A stretch of 64,000 nt of DNA, from contig NZ_RYZH01000011.1 in NCBI RefSeq assembly GCF_003977685.1, positions 1 to 64,000 of the forward strand, in the 5' to 3' direction. The DNA comes from Tautonia sociabilis (GTDB lineage: Bacteria > Planctomycetota > Planctomycetia > Isosphaerales > Isosphaeraceae). Of this stretch, positions 26,201 to 34,795 are shown one piece after another. The position numbers and the translations under genes are program-made. A model generated the notes under the pieces. It saw only the letters and a list, made by a program, of their open reading frames with translations. It did not search any database and was not told the origin of the DNA. Each line of letters opens with the position of its first letter. The first letter of the stretch is position 1.

Positions 26201-27873
26201 TCCTCGATGGGAGTGGTGAGGCGCTGGGCGATCTCCTCGGGGGAGGCTCCGGTCCATCGGGTCAGGATCGTGGCCTTCGAGCCGCTGGCGACCTCGGGGC
26301 GCCCGTTCCCGGGACGTCCACCGGAGGGGCGGGATCGCTCGGACGATTCCTCGATCTCGAACTTCAGGCCGTCGACGAGCACGAACCGGGGAGTGGCGTC
26401 CTTCGACTCGAAGGCCCCTTTGAAGGCGACGAGGTGGCCGAGCTTGCCGGGCTCGAGGGTGCCGAGGCGGTCATCCACGCCAGCGATCCGGGCGGCGCCG
26501 ATGGTGAGGGCCTCGATTGCGTCGGCCGCGGGGAGGCCGGCCGTGATCACCTCGCGGACCTTGGCGGGAAAGTCATCAACCCGGGAGAGGCCGTCGCTGG
26601 AGAAGGCGAAGGGGATTCCGGCCTCGGCCAGGGTCCGGGCAAGGGCGACGCGACGGTCCCAGTCCTGCTTCGCGTGTTGGAGGGCGCGAAGCGGGCGGTC
26701 TCGGTCCTTCAGCGGCTTCTTGGCGTACTCCTCCTCGGAGGGGACCTCGGGGGAGCGGGGAAAGTTGACGCGGAGGATGACGGGGGTCTTCGACTCCTTC
26801 AGCCGGTCGATCACCTGATCGGCCTCGAGGCCGCCGACGATCACGGTGCCGGAGGTGCCGAACTCGGCGGCGAGGTCGAGAACGCGGTGGATCTCGTCTC
26901 GGGCATCGGCCTGCCACCAGGAGGGGATGACTCCGGTGCGGGCGTCGTGGAGGGCCTCAAGGGCCGGGTCGTAGGAGGGCCGGGGTCCGCCCTTCTCTCG
27001 GGCGAATTCAAGGAGCTTGTGGTGGTAATCGGCGTCGAGCATGGCCTGGCGGAGGTGGGCGATCACCCCCATCAGGGCGCCTGGGAAGCCTCCGGAGTCG
27101 GGCGGGCCGGCCTCGGCCATGGCCTCCTCGATCAGACCGAGGAGGGCCTGGTCGCTGGGGCTGTGAGTGTGGCCGGCGCAGTGTTCGTCGTGGTGGATCC
27201 CGAGGGCCTGGAGCAGGCCGTATTGCCTGCCCCGGGGGCTGGCGAGATTGAGATGCAGTGCGACGCGGTCGCTCAGCATCGACTCGCGACGGCCGAGGCC
27301 GCCGAGCGAGACCAGCGCGCTTTGGCCGGTGGCAATGGCGCCGTTGGGAGCGGAGAGCAGGGCGGTGAAGCCGAGCGAGCGACGGGACGAGAGGGCGTCG
27401 TCCTCGAGCCTGATGGCCTCGGCGACCCGGAACTCGGGGGTGAGGCCGTTGCGGTTGTCGGGCGGAGTACTGGCCTGGGCGAACTGGCTCAGCGGGATTG
27501 GTCGGCTCAGGCCGGTCGCGGATCGGGGGACGTTCTCGTCCTGACCGATCGTGGTGTAGAGGTCGATGAAGCCGGGGTAGACGGTCAGCCCCTCGCCCTC
27601 GATCCGCTCCGCGTCGTAAGGGACCTCGACCTCGGCATCCGGACCGACGGCCTCGATCACACCGTCTCGGACGACGACGGTGCCGACCTCGATGGTGCGG
27701 TCGGGAGAGGCCACGACCGTGGCTCCGGTGATGGCATAGGCGGCCGGCACGTAGTCGGGGCGTCGTTCGGTGCCCTGAGCGGCAGCGATCGCCGGGAGGA
27801 TCAGGGCGATGAGGGCGAGCCCGGGCGCCCTCTTGGCGCGCCCGGAAGCGAATCGCGGCGAGGTTCGGGTCAT
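23254..27873 (-). CDS. Giant exported amidohydrolase with three related domains and an RND-porter-like insert
   Basis: The ATG at 27873 gives 1539 residues beginning with a signal peptide (Ala-rich, to AQG near 34). Three amidohydrolase-type segments can be seen. The first (about 45-505) and third (about 1090-1470) have VYPGFIDLYTTIG and VWPGMIDGGSDLG where the metal-binding HxH should be, so both look inactive. The second (about 665-1050) has PGIIDTHSHMA and IHSHCYRADEI and looks active. Between the first and second, residues about 533-618 resemble the PN1 porter segment of RND efflux pumps: GASPEEIAQRLTTPIED, then IRSIGTEGEV, then ALENLRDELPE. Family members cleave cyclic amides, imidazolones or peptides. 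It looks like a stand-alone transcription unit. Confidence 0.85.
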   Translation of the reverse strand: MTRTSPRFASGRAKRAPGLALIALILPAIAAAQGTERRPDYVPAAYAITGATVVASPDRTIEVGTVVVRDGVIEAVGPDAEVEVPYDAERIEGEGLTVYPGFIDLYTTIGQDENVPRSATGLSRPIPLSQFAQASTPPDNRNGLTPEFRVAEAIRLEDDALSSRRSLGFTALLSAPNGAIATGQSALVSLGGLGRRESMLSDRVALHLNLASPRGRQYGLLQALGIHHDEHCAGHTHSPSDQALLGLIEEAMAEAGPPDSGGFPGALMGVIAHLRQAMLDADYHHKLLEFAREKGGPRPSYDPALEALHDARTGVIPSWWQADARDEIHRVLDLAAEFGTSGTVIVGGLEADQVIDRLKESKTPVILRVNFPRSPEVPSEEEYAKKPLKDRDRPLRALQHAKQDWDRRVALARTLAEAGIPFAFSSDGLSRVDDFPAKVREVITAGLPAADAIEALTIGAARIAGVDDRLGTLEPGKLGHLVAFKGAFESKDATPRFVLVDGLKFEIEESSERSRPSGGRPGNGRPEVASGSKATILTRWTGASPEEIAQRLTTPIEDAVMAIDGVSSIRSIGTEGEVRLVVTLDEDADAEAAWEQVRVALENLRDELPEDITPPELQAGEPDRRPDRPEVAEAEDAENEPAEPFVDEATEFDEDRIPSLKTGGDVLITGATILTVTNGTIPHGSILVRNGKIAEIGESIEAPEGVTVIEADGMVAMPGIIDTHSHMAISGGVNEGSLSIVAEVRVKDVVTGDDVTIYQAAAGGVTAARLLHGSANTIGGQDAVIKLKYGQAARDLILRDGPQGIKFALGENVTRKRSDDPDRFPFTRPGVEAVLVRAFDEARQYQARRRAYADAIASGEDLPPFRRDLRLEALAEILDGKIKIHSHCYRADEILMLLRTAESYGIRVQSLQHVLEGYKVAAEIAAHGASNSTFSDWYAYKVEAYDAIPHNAALLTEAGANVCIKSDSGEEVRHLSMEAAKMVRYGGVSEQEALAMVTINPARELGLDYRLGSIEVGKDADIALFDAHPLDGFAQCQLTLIDGEVAFQRYSGEDGPLLRPRPGDHVTMPVASDDLRGRTVEVTPNPEGTYALVNGRIHTVSGPTIEGGTIIIQDGLIAELGGGETAVPEGATTVDLGGLDVWPGMIDGGSDLGLNEIGSISATQDARELAPYQPELRASVAINADSALIGANRLGGVLSGLVRPTGGTISGQGALIDLNGWIWSELVQADELALHVNVPPAPPSDLEQRLSQVPSQFAERFRARFSDRDKRLTELKDAFRKARSFAEVVRAAQERGERPPVDPRLEALAPYALGEKPVILSASGRGEILTAIELAEELGLKAIISGGADAWKVADRLKEAGIPVLVTGTHHNPGRDEPYDASYTNPARLHEAGVTFAISSNGDASEVRNLPFEAAMAAAFGLPVDEAVKAVTLYPAQILGVADSIGSIEPGKRANLVIAAGHLLQPTNEIKYLFIGGKPVPPESRQTELYERYRRRLAEIREGSSPLGLDREPPHVTRGSVDAANSPEPNEASADASER

Positions 27874-28038
27874 GGTGGGAGTCCCTGGGGTCGTCGATCG
27901 AGGGGCGAGCGGTCGGGACACCGGGAGAGGGGGCGCGGGTGCCCATCCGGTACGAGTCTCGGCATCACCTTATCCGCGCCCGGGAGGCACCCGCAAGTCG
28001 CGGCAAGCGCAGGGGAGACGGCCGTTGCCCGCTTCGGA

Positions 28039-28044
28039 TAGAAT
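28039..28044 (+). promoter_or_regulatory. Possible -10 element of the queF operon
   Basis: TAGAAT stands 79 bases before queF in a short A/T-rich island (GGATAGAATAACC). No matching -35 is visible. Confidence 0.35.
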
Positions 28045-28123
28045 AACCGTCCGCCGATCGCGGAATTCGAAGCAGAGCCGTCCACCAGCCCCAGGTTGGG
28101 CCCGGAGCTTGAGGGATCCGAGC

Positions 28124-28471
28124 ATGTCCCTGGAGACGTTCCCGAACCAGTTCCCCGGGCGCGAGTACGAGATCGAGATCGTCTGCCCCGAATTCACGGC
28201 CGTCTGCCCGAAGACCGGCCAGCCCGACTTCGGGACGATCACCATTACCTATGTGCCGGCCGACCTGTGCGTCGAGTTGAAGTCGCTGAAGCTGTACTTG
28301 CAGGGGTATCGGAACCGCGGCATCTATTACGAACACTCGATCAATGTCATCCTCGACGACCTCGTGGCCGCCTGCCAGCCGAGGCGGATGACCGTGGTCG
28401 GCCAGTTCACGCCTCGGGGGGGGATCTCGTCCCGAATCACGTCCCGCTTCGAGGACGCCAGGCCGCGCTGA
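28124..28471 (+). CDS. queF: NADPH-dependent 7-cyano-7-deazaguanine reductase
   Basis: QueF reduces preQ0 to preQ1 in queuosine biosynthesis. The 115-residue product is of the short, one-domain type. Visible motifs are EFTAVCPKTGQPDFG, holding the cysteine that forms the thioimide and the nearby aspartate, then VELKSLKLYLQGYRNRGIYYEH with the E(S/L)KSxK pattern, and NVILDDLVAAC. GAGGGA lies about ten bases before the ATG. Three bases separate its stop from the next start, so it forms an operon with the SAM hydrolase, with bioA following. Confidence 0.95.
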   Translation: MSLETFPNQFPGREYEIEIVCPEFTAVCPKTGQPDFGTITITYVPADLCVELKSLKLYLQGYRNRGIYYEHSINVILDDLVAACQPRRMTVVGQFTPRGGISSRITSRFEDARPR

Positions 28472-28474
28472 GTC

Positions 28475-29305
28475 ATGAGCCGGATCGACGACGACGCCTC
28501 GGGAGTCCGGACCATGCCCCCTCGAATCCTGACCATGACCACCGACTTCGGCGGCGACGGCCCGTATGTGGCCGCGATGAAGGGGGTCGTCCTCGCTCGG
28601 GTGCCCGACGCCCGGATCGTCGACGTCAGCCACCGAATCGGTCCGCAGAACATCCTGGAGGCGGCCTTCGTGCTGGCCTGCGTCGTTGAGGCGTTCCCGC
28701 CGGGGACGGTCCACCTGGGGGTGGTCGACCCCGGAGTCGGCACGCAGCGCCGGCTGGTGGCGGCCCGGATCGCCGAGCAGTGGTTCGTTCTGCCGGACAA
28801 CGGGTTTTTGACCTACGTCGCTCGGGATCGGTCGGTGGACGAGGTCTACGAGCTGGACAACCCGGCCATCGCCCGAACGCCAGTCTCGAACACCTTCCAC
28901 GGGAGGGACCTGCTGGCGCCGGCGGCGGCGCACCTGTTGCTCGGCCAGCCGGCCTCGGCCCTCGGGCCTCCCCGGCACGGGATCGTCCGGCTGCCGGCCG
29001 CGGAGCCGAGGAAGGAGGACAGCGGAGTTGTGGGCGAGGTCATCTTCCGGGACGGGTTCGGGAACCTGATCACTAACGTCCCGGAGTCGATGCTCACCGA
29101 GGCCCCGGGCGACTGCTGGACGGTCGAGATCGGCGATCACCGGATCGACGGCCTGACCCGGACCTACGGGCTGCACGCGCCCGGGACGCTCGTGAGCCTG
29201 GTCGGCAGCTCCGGATGGCTCGAGGTTTCCCTGGTCAACGGCGACGCCTCCCGGTTTCTCAACTGCGGCCCGGGGACCACCGTCTGGTTCCGCCGGAAGG
29301 GATGA
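28475..29305 (+). CDS. SAM hydrolase (SAM hydroxide adenosyltransferase family, DUF62)
   Basis: The 276-residue protein belongs to the fluorinase/chlorinase/SAM-hydroxide-adenosyltransferase family. It has MTTDFGGDGPYVAAMKG near residues 21-37, IVDVSHRIGPQNI (the Asp-x-x-His region), VVDPGVGT, LPDNGFLTYV and SNTFHGRDLLAPAAAHL, all expected for SAM-binding and hydrolysis to adenosine and methionine. No fluorinase-specific loop is apparent, so hydrolase is the better call. Its place between queF and bioA is of interest, since BioA uses SAM as amino donor. ATG at 28475 overlaps closely with queF; an inner ATG at 28514 is also possible. Confidence 0.9.
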   Translation: MSRIDDDASGVRTMPPRILTMTTDFGGDGPYVAAMKGVVLARVPDARIVDVSHRIGPQNILEAAFVLACVVEAFPPGTVHLGVVDPGVGTQRRLVAARIAEQWFVLPDNGFLTYVARDRSVDEVYELDNPAIARTPVSNTFHGRDLLAPAAAHLLLGQPASALGPPRHGIVRLPAAEPRKEDSGVVGEVIFRDGFGNLITNVPESMLTEAPGDCWTVEIGDHRIDGLTRTYGLHAPGTLVSLVGSSGWLEVSLVNGDASRFLNCGPGTTVWFRRKG

Positions 29306-29333
29306 ACCGCCCCCACCCCCCTTTGGAAGACCG

Positions 29334-30713
29334 ATGCCCGACGCACCGATCGACGCGGCGACGCTCCGGCGCTGGGACAAGGACCATCTCTGGCACCCCT
29401 TCACCGCCCAGAAGGACTGGTACGCCGTCGAGCCGCTGGTCATCGATCGGGCCGAGGGAGCCGAGCTGATCGACACCGAGGGCCGGCGCTACCTTGATGG
29501 CGTCAGCTCGCTGTGGTGCAACGTTCACGGACATCGGCATCCGACGATCGACGCGGCGATCCGAGGGCAACTCGAGAAGCTCGCCCACTCGACCCTGCTC
29601 GGCCTGACGCACCCGACAGCGGCGGAACTGGCCCGGCGGCTGGTGGAGCTGGCCCCGGAGGGCCTGACCCGCGTCTTCTTCTCGGACGACGGGGCGACGG
29701 CGGTCGAGGTCGCCTTGAAGATGGCGTTCCAGTACTGGAGGCAGAAACCCGATCCCGAGCCGGATCGGACCGCGTTCGTGGCCCTGGGGGGGGCCTACCA
29801 CGGCGACACGATCGGGGACGTGAGCCTCGGCGGCGTCGACCGATTCCACACGATGTTCCGGCCCTTGCTGTTCCCGGTGCTTCGGGCGCCGATCCCGTTC
29901 TGCTATCGCTGTCCCCTGGGCCTGGAGCGGCCGGGATGCGGCATGGCGTGCCTGGAGGAGGTCGACCGCCTGCTGGCATCCCATCCGGGGACGGTGGCCG
30001 GTGTGGTGGTCGAGCCGATCGTGCAGGGGGCGGCGGGAATGGTCGTCCACCCCGAAGGCTACCTGAGGGGGCTACGGGAGATCACCAGGACGCATGGGAC
30101 GCTGCTGATCGCCGACGAGGTGGCCGTCGGCTTCGGTCGCACCGGTCGAATGTTCGCGAGCGAGCTGGAAGGGGTCTCGCCGGACTTCCTCTGCCTGGCG
30201 AAGGGGATCACCGGCGGCTATCTCCCGCTGGCCGCGACCCTGACGACGGAGGAGGTCTACTCCGCCTTCTTCGCCACCACCGCTGAAGGGAAGACCTTCC
30301 AGCATGGGCATACCTACGGCGGGAACCCGCTCGGCGCCGCGGCGGCGTTGGCGACCCTTCGCGTCTTCGAGGAGGAGCGGACGCTGGATCGGCTCCGGCC
30401 GAAGGTCGCCTTGCTTTCCCGCCGGCTGGAGGAGTTCGCCGCGCTGAAACACGTCGGCGATGTGCGGCAGAAGGGGCTGATGGCCGGGATCGAGCTCGTG
30501 CGCGACCGGGAATCGAAGAGGGAGTTCGCCTGGCATGAACAGGTGGGCAACCGCGTCTGCCGACGAGCCCGGGATTACGGCGTACTGATCCGTCCGCTGG
30601 GAGACGTGCTGGTGGTGATGCCTCCGCTGAGCATCTCGGAGGAGCAGCTCGACCGCTTGCTGGACGTGATGCTGCGCTGTGTCCGAGAGGTCACGGAGGG
30701 GACGGCCGGCTGA
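29334..30713 (+). CDS. bioA: Adenosylmethionine-8-amino-7-oxononanoate aminotransferase
   Basis: BioA transfers the amino group of SAM to KAPA to give DAPA in biotin synthesis. The 459-residue product begins with the BioA-specific [15 protein letters not shown] and has [13 protein letters not shown], the PLP-site glycines [32 protein letters not shown], and the PLP lysine K290 in [12 protein letters not shown]. The length is usual (about 430-460). It follows the SAM hydrolase by 28 bases. No other bio gene is in the window. A hairpin with a GC-rich stem ends the operon. Confidence 0.94.
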   Translation: MPDAPIDAATLRRWDKDHLWHPFTAQKDWYAVEPLVIDRAEGAELIDTEGRRYLDGVSSLWCNVHGHRHPTIDAAIRGQLEKLAHSTLLGLTHPTAAELARRLVELAPEGLTRVFFSDDGATAVEVALKMAFQYWRQKPDPEPDRTAFVALGGAYHGDTIGDVSLGGVDRFHTMFRPLLFPVLRAPIPFCYRCPLGLERPGCGMACLEEVDRLLASHPGTVAGVVVEPIVQGAAGMVVHPEGYLRGLREITRTHGTLLIADEVAVGFGRTGRMFASELEGVSPDFLCLAKGITGGYLPLAATLTTEEVYSAFFATTAEGKTFQHGHTYGGNPLGAAAALATLRVFEEERTLDRLRPKVALLSRRLEEFAALKHVGDVRQKGLMAGIELVRDRESKREFAWHEQVGNRVCRRARDYGVLIRPLGDVLVVMPPLSISEEQLDRLLDVMLRCVREVTEGTAG

Positions 30714-30724
30714 GGGTGTCGAGC

Positions 30725-30752
30725 CCCCGCCCCCCGAGATCGGGGGACGGGG
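30725..30752. terminator. Two-way terminator hairpin after bioA
   Basis: CCCCGCCCCCCGA and TCGGGGGACGGGG form a 13-bp stem with one mismatch, in the 49 bases between converging bioA and the lactonase gene. Confidence 0.55.
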
Positions 30753-30762
30753 AGCGGTGCCG

Positions 30763-31923
30763 TCATTCACCGGGGCGGTAGAACTTGATGCAGACCGGCA
30801 TCGGAACCTCGGCGCGGTGGCCGGTCGGTTCGAGGGCTCCGGTGTCGGGGTCGATTCGGAAGACGACCACGGTATCGGTTCCCTGGTTGGCGGCAAGCAG
30901 GAAGCGGCCGGAGGGGTCGATGCCGAAGTTGCGCGGGGTTTTGCCGCCGGTCTCCTGGTGCCCGAGGGGCTCGAGGGTGCCGTCGGCCTCGTCGATCCGG
31001 AAGATGGCGATGCTGTCGTGCCCTCGGTTGGAGCCGTAAAGGAAGCGGCCCGAGGGGTGAACGTGGATGTCGGCGGTGGAGTTCCGCGAGGAGTCGAATC
31101 CCTCGGGGAGGGTGGAGATGGTCTGGATCTCGGTGAGCGAGCCCGCCTCGGGGTCGTAGCGGAAGGCGGTGATGGTGGAGGCGATCTCGTTGATGACGAA
31201 GGCGAGTCGGCCGTTGGGGTGGAAGTCGAAGTGTCGAGGGCCGGCGCCGGGGGAGACCGAGGCCGAGGGCGGGTCATTGGGGGTCAGGGAGCCGGCCTCG
31301 GGATCGAAGCGGTAGACGAGGAGCTTGTCGAGGCCGAGGTCGGCGGCGACGGCGAATCGGTTGGCGGCGTCGAGGTTGATGGAGTGCCCGTGCGGCCCCT
31401 CCTGGCGGCGGGGATTGACGCTCGAACCGACGTGCTGTTCCACGTCGCTCGCTGGGGAGAGCGCTCCGTCGGGCTCGATCGGCAGCACGGCGACGCTGCC
31501 GCCAACATAGTTGGCCACGAGGACGTTCTTGCCGGTCGCGTCGACGACGAGATGGCAAGGGGCGCCTCCTCGGGAGGACTGCTCGTTGATCGGGGCGAGC
31601 GCGGCGCCGTCGTCGGCGATGCGGTAAGCACTGACGTAGCCGCTCGGCTCCCCCTCGTACTGGACGACCTCGTTGACGGCGTAGAGGAAGCGGCCGGACG
31701 GGTGGATGGCCAGGAAGGAGGGGTTCTCGGTCCGGGCGACGACCCCCCGGGATTCGAGCCGTCCGGTGTCGGGGTCCATCGCCAGCAGGTTGATCCCCTG
31801 GTCGTCGGCCCGGGTGTAGGTCCCGACGAAGACAAGCACGTTGTCATCCTCCTGGGAGGCCGCCGCGCCGAAGGCGGCCGAGGTGGTCAGTAGCGCGATG
31901 AGGGTCGTGGCTCGCAGGCCCAT
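30763..31923 (-). CDS. Exported lactonase-type seven-bladed beta-propeller
   Basis: A 386-residue protein with a signal peptide (MGLRATTLIALLTTSAAFGAA). It is a propeller of the 6-phosphogluconolactonase/YbhE type, with blade motifs such as LVFVGTYTRADDQGINLL, NPSFLAIHPSGRFLYAVNE, GAGPRHFDFHPNGRLAFVINE and TPRNFGIDPSGRFLLAANQ. Family enzymes hydrolyse 6-phosphogluconolactone in the cytoplasm, but the signal peptide places this one outside the inner membrane. I therefore treat it as a propeller of uncertain substrate rather than a pgl gene. It is likely monocistronic. Confidence 0.85.
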   Translation of the reverse strand: MGLRATTLIALLTTSAAFGAAASQEDDNVLVFVGTYTRADDQGINLLAMDPDTGRLESRGVVARTENPSFLAIHPSGRFLYAVNEVVQYEGEPSGYVSAYRIADDGAALAPINEQSSRGGAPCHLVVDATGKNVLVANYVGGSVAVLPIEPDGALSPASDVEQHVGSSVNPRRQEGPHGHSINLDAANRFAVAADLGLDKLLVYRFDPEAGSLTPNDPPSASVSPGAGPRHFDFHPNGRLAFVINEIASTITAFRYDPEAGSLTEIQTISTLPEGFDSSRNSTADIHVHPSGRFLYGSNRGHDSIAIFRIDEADGTLEPLGHQETGGKTPRNFGIDPSGRFLLAANQGTDTVVVFRIDPDTGALEPTGHRAEVPMPVCIKFYRPGE

Positions 31924-32176
31924 GCGGTGACTCCCCGGGTTGGTGCGACGGCGGGAGGTCGGCCGCGGGCATCGCCTCGATCGACGCGCCGCGGGAGGCG
32001 AACGATCAGCTTACCGGGCCGGACCGGGCGTTGCGAGTCAATGCCGGTGGGGGTAAGCCGCCCGGGGGCTCAGACCGACCTTCGCCGATCGTCGGTCCAT
32101 CGAGTGCCAGCGAGGCCGGGCTCGCCCCGACCTTGGCGTCCCTGGCTCAATCCTCCGACACCGAGGACGACTACGA

Positions 32177-33631
32177 TCAGAGGTTGGCGACCATGAGCGC
32201 AAGGAAGATCGCGATGACGACCACGGCGAGGGTGGCGAAGATTGCTCGAATGATCCAGTCGTCGTCGGAAGGGGAGCGATGGCGGATGAGATGAGCGATT
32301 GGACTGGCCTCGGGCCCGATCCGGAGTTCGGGCTCGGAGGAGAGTTCGGGATCGTCGTCCGGATCGGCGGCGGGGGGGGCGTCCGGCTCGTCGCCGTCGT
32401 CGTCTTGGATGATGATGGCGGCGCGAGGCTCGATCGGGGGGCGGCTGAGGGGGGCGGTGATCTCGGCCTCTCCCAGGTCGCGCAAGCCGCCGAGGGAGGA
32501 GAACTGACTTGGGTCGAGGTCGAGCCGGATGTCGTCGTCGTCGAGCTCGGGGGGAGGGGGCCGGAAGCCTCGGGCGGGGCCGGCCCGGCGACCGGAGGAA
32601 GGCTGGATCCGGCCGAGGTCGCACCAGCGGAGCAGGTCGGCCCGGAACTCCCGAGCCGACTGGTAGCGGTCTTCGGGCTGCTTGGCCATCGCCTTGCGGA
32701 CGATCGCGGCGAAGGCGGGGGGGACGTCGGGGCAGAGCTTCTCCAGCGGATCGGGATCTTCCATGCGGTGGCGGAAGATCTTGCTGACAATATCGCCCCC
32801 CTCGAACGGAGGCCGGCCGGCGAGGGCGAAGTAGAGCGTGCAGCCAGTGGAGTAGACGTCGCTTCGGAAGTCGGCGCGGGAGGCGTCGGCGAGCTGCTCG
32901 GGGCTGGCGTAGTCGAGGGTGCCGACGACGGAGTTCGGGTGCGTGAGGATCCCCTCCTCCCCCATCGACTTGGCCAGGCCGAGGTCGAGAATCTTGGCGT
33001 CTCCCTCGGGCGTCACCATCAGGTTCGAGGGCTTCAGGTCGCGGTGAACCAGGCCCGCGTCGTGGGCGGCCTGGAGGCCGGAGAGGACTCGGACGAAGTA
33101 GCGCGCCGCCTCGTCGAAGCGGAGGGGGCCGGAGCCGTCGTGGATTCCCTTGACGAGGTTATAGAGGCTGTCGCCGGGGACGTACTCCATGACCATGTAG
33201 TGGGCGTCTCCCAGGGCGCCGACCTCCAAGGTCCGGGTGACGTTCGGGTGCCGGACTCGTCGGGAGAGCTCCATCTCTCGATAGAAGCGCCGAAGGGCCT
33301 GCTCGTCCTCGAGCGCCTTCTTCGGGGGGAGGACCTTGATGGCGACGCGCCGGTTGTCGGATTCCCGGCGGGCGAGATAGACCTTGCCCATGCCCCCGGC
33401 GCCGAGCCGCTTGAGGATGCGGTAGTCGCCGAGGAAGAAGCCCCAGGTCCGGCCGTTGAGCAGTTTGTTGGCCTGGTAGGTGGTCAGCAGTCCGCGGTCG
33501 ACCAGGGCGCGGGCGAACGGGACGGCGTCGTCGGGGAGGGGCTCCAGCTCGGCCCGGATACGGGCGACCTGCTCGGAGCCCAGCAGCCGGCTTTTGAGAA
33601 GGCAGTGGATGAACGGGTCGAGCCGGGGCAT
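32177..33631 (-). CDS. Membrane-anchored Ser/Thr protein kinase
   Basis: From the ATG at 33631 the product has 484 residues. The N-terminal 65 residues contain LVDRGLLTTYQANKLLNGR, a region common before planctomycete kinases. The kinase domain spans about 70-336, with GAGGMGKVY (glycine loop), the catalytic K99 in VAIKV, HRDLKPSN at 196-203, DLG instead of DFG at 216-218, and the SPEQ activation-loop motif. A long acidic and Pro-rich linker leads to one membrane segment at about 461-483. The catalytic domain should lie in the cytoplasm with the anchor at the C-terminus. The PP2C phosphatase gene precedes it by about 60 bases, suggesting a kinase-phosphatase pair. Confidence 0.88.
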   Translation of the reverse strand: MPRLDPFIHCLLKSRLLGSEQVARIRAELEPLPDDAVPFARALVDRGLLTTYQANKLLNGRTWGFFLGDYRILKRLGAGGMGKVYLARRESDNRRVAIKVLPPKKALEDEQALRRFYREMELSRRVRHPNVTRTLEVGALGDAHYMVMEYVPGDSLYNLVKGIHDGSGPLRFDEAARYFVRVLSGLQAAHDAGLVHRDLKPSNLMVTPEGDAKILDLGLAKSMGEEGILTHPNSVVGTLDYASPEQLADASRADFRSDVYSTGCTLYFALAGRPPFEGGDIVSKIFRHRMEDPDPLEKLCPDVPPAFAAIVRKAMAKQPEDRYQSAREFRADLLRWCDLGRIQPSSGRRAGPARGFRPPPPELDDDDIRLDLDPSQFSSLGGLRDLGEAEITAPLSRPPIEPRAAIIIQDDDGDEPDAPPAADPDDDPELSSEPELRIGPEASPIAHLIRHRSPSDDDWIIRAIFATLAVVVIAIFLALMVANL

Positions 33632-33690
33632 GGACCTGGAGGACCTCTCGGTAGGCCGGGGGAGCGGCCGCGGACGGGGCAGGGACCGGC

Positions 33691-34719
33691 TCAGGACGGG
33701 AGCTCGGCCGGCGCCTCGTCCCGGGGGTCGCCGGGTAGGCCGTCGACCGAGACGACCAGGCAGGTCACGTTGTCCCGGGAGTCGTTGCGCAGCGCGAGCC
33801 GGACGAGATCCCGGGCCGTGCGCTGGGGGTCGTCGCCCGTGCGGAGATGCTCGGCCAGGGCGTCGTCCGTGACGACGCCGGTCAGGCCGTCGGAGGCGAG
33901 CAGGAAGCGATCGCCGGGCAGCAGGCCCTCGACACGGACATCCTCGGGGCCGTCGCTGGCCTCGGGACTGCCGAGGTAGAGATAGAGGACGTGGCGGAAT
34001 TGGTGACGCTCGGCCTCCTCGGGGCGGATGGTGCCGGCGGTGATCAGCGCGGTGGCCAGGTCGTGATCTCGGGTCAGGCGATCGAGGCGCCCGTCCCGGA
34101 AGCGGTAGGCGCGGGAGTCTCCGATGCCGGCGATCGCCACCCGGCCGGGGCGAAACAGCGCCAGCACGACGGTCGTGCCCATGTTGGTGCACTCGGGCAC
34201 GACGTGCGATTGGGCGATGATCTCCCGGTTGGCGGCGGCGATGGCCCCCCGGATGGCGGTGGCGTCGTCTTCTCCGGCGCCGAGGCGCTGGGCGAGGTCC
34301 TTGGGAATGAGCTCGACGGCGATCCGGCTGGCCTGCTCGCCGGCGAGCTGGCCCCCCATGCCGTCGGCGACAATAAAGGGGCCGGCCACATTCGGGCGGA
34401 TGCATCCCGGGGGAGGGGCCTTCGGAGTAGAACCGTTGTCGACGGCCCCCTCCGACGCCTCCGGGGGGCGGAGGATCACCTCGGTCGAGGAGGACGGCCC
34501 CTCGGGCAGCGAGGCCACCGTCCCGACTCCGGGGATGAAGAAATTATCCTCGTTGTGTTCGCGATAGTTGCCCACGGTCGTCGCGACGCCGACCCGGAGG
34601 CGAAGGCGAACCGCGGGCCGGGAGTCGTGCCGGTCCGACGGCGAGACGCCAGCGCTCGAGGGCCCCGCGCGCGCCCTCGATGGATTCCAGAGTCGCTTCA
34701 GCCAGTTCTTCCAGGACAC
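33691..34719 (-). CDS. PP2C-type protein phosphatase
   Basis: A 342-residue PPM/PP2C phosphatase with the metal-binding aspartates in REHNEDNFF, ADGMGGQLAGEQAS, GDSRAYRF, LLASDGLTGVV and RDNVTCLVV. The N-terminal 40 residues are basic, and an extra loop of about 55 residues sits between NEDNFF and ADGMGG. Family members dephosphorylate Ser/Thr in a Mn2+- or Mg2+-dependent way and often reset the kinase encoded next to them, here the kinase gene 59 bases downstream. There is no membrane segment or signal peptide. Confidence 0.9.
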   Translation of the reverse strand: MSWKNWLKRLWNPSRARAGPSSAGVSPSDRHDSRPAVRLRLRVGVATTVGNYREHNEDNFFIPGVGTVASLPEGPSSSTEVILRPPEASEGAVDNGSTPKAPPPGCIRPNVAGPFIVADGMGGQLAGEQASRIAVELIPKDLAQRLGAGEDDATAIRGAIAAANREIIAQSHVVPECTNMGTTVVLALFRPGRVAIAGIGDSRAYRFRDGRLDRLTRDHDLATALITAGTIRPEEAERHQFRHVLYLYLGSPEASDGPEDVRVEGLLPGDRFLLASDGLTGVVTDDALAEHLRTGDDPQRTARDLVRLALRNDSRDNVTCLVVSVDGLPGDPRDEAPAELPS

Positions 34720-34795
34720 CGCTTTTCCTTCGCGAACTCGCGGCGAGGGCTCGATCGCCGGGCGGCCGGGGCGGTCGGGGGGAGGGGCCGGCCGG

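Noticed and set aside
23329-28041. Plus-strand open frame of 1570 codons across the amidohydrolase gene
   Set aside because: Very long, but the minus-strand product has a signal peptide and recognisable domains while this one is Gly/Asp/Val-rich without any motif.
31924-32176. Possible RNA gene in the 253-base gap between the lactonase and kinase genes
   Set aside because: No cloverleaf, no conserved loop bases and no A/T-rich promoter could be found.
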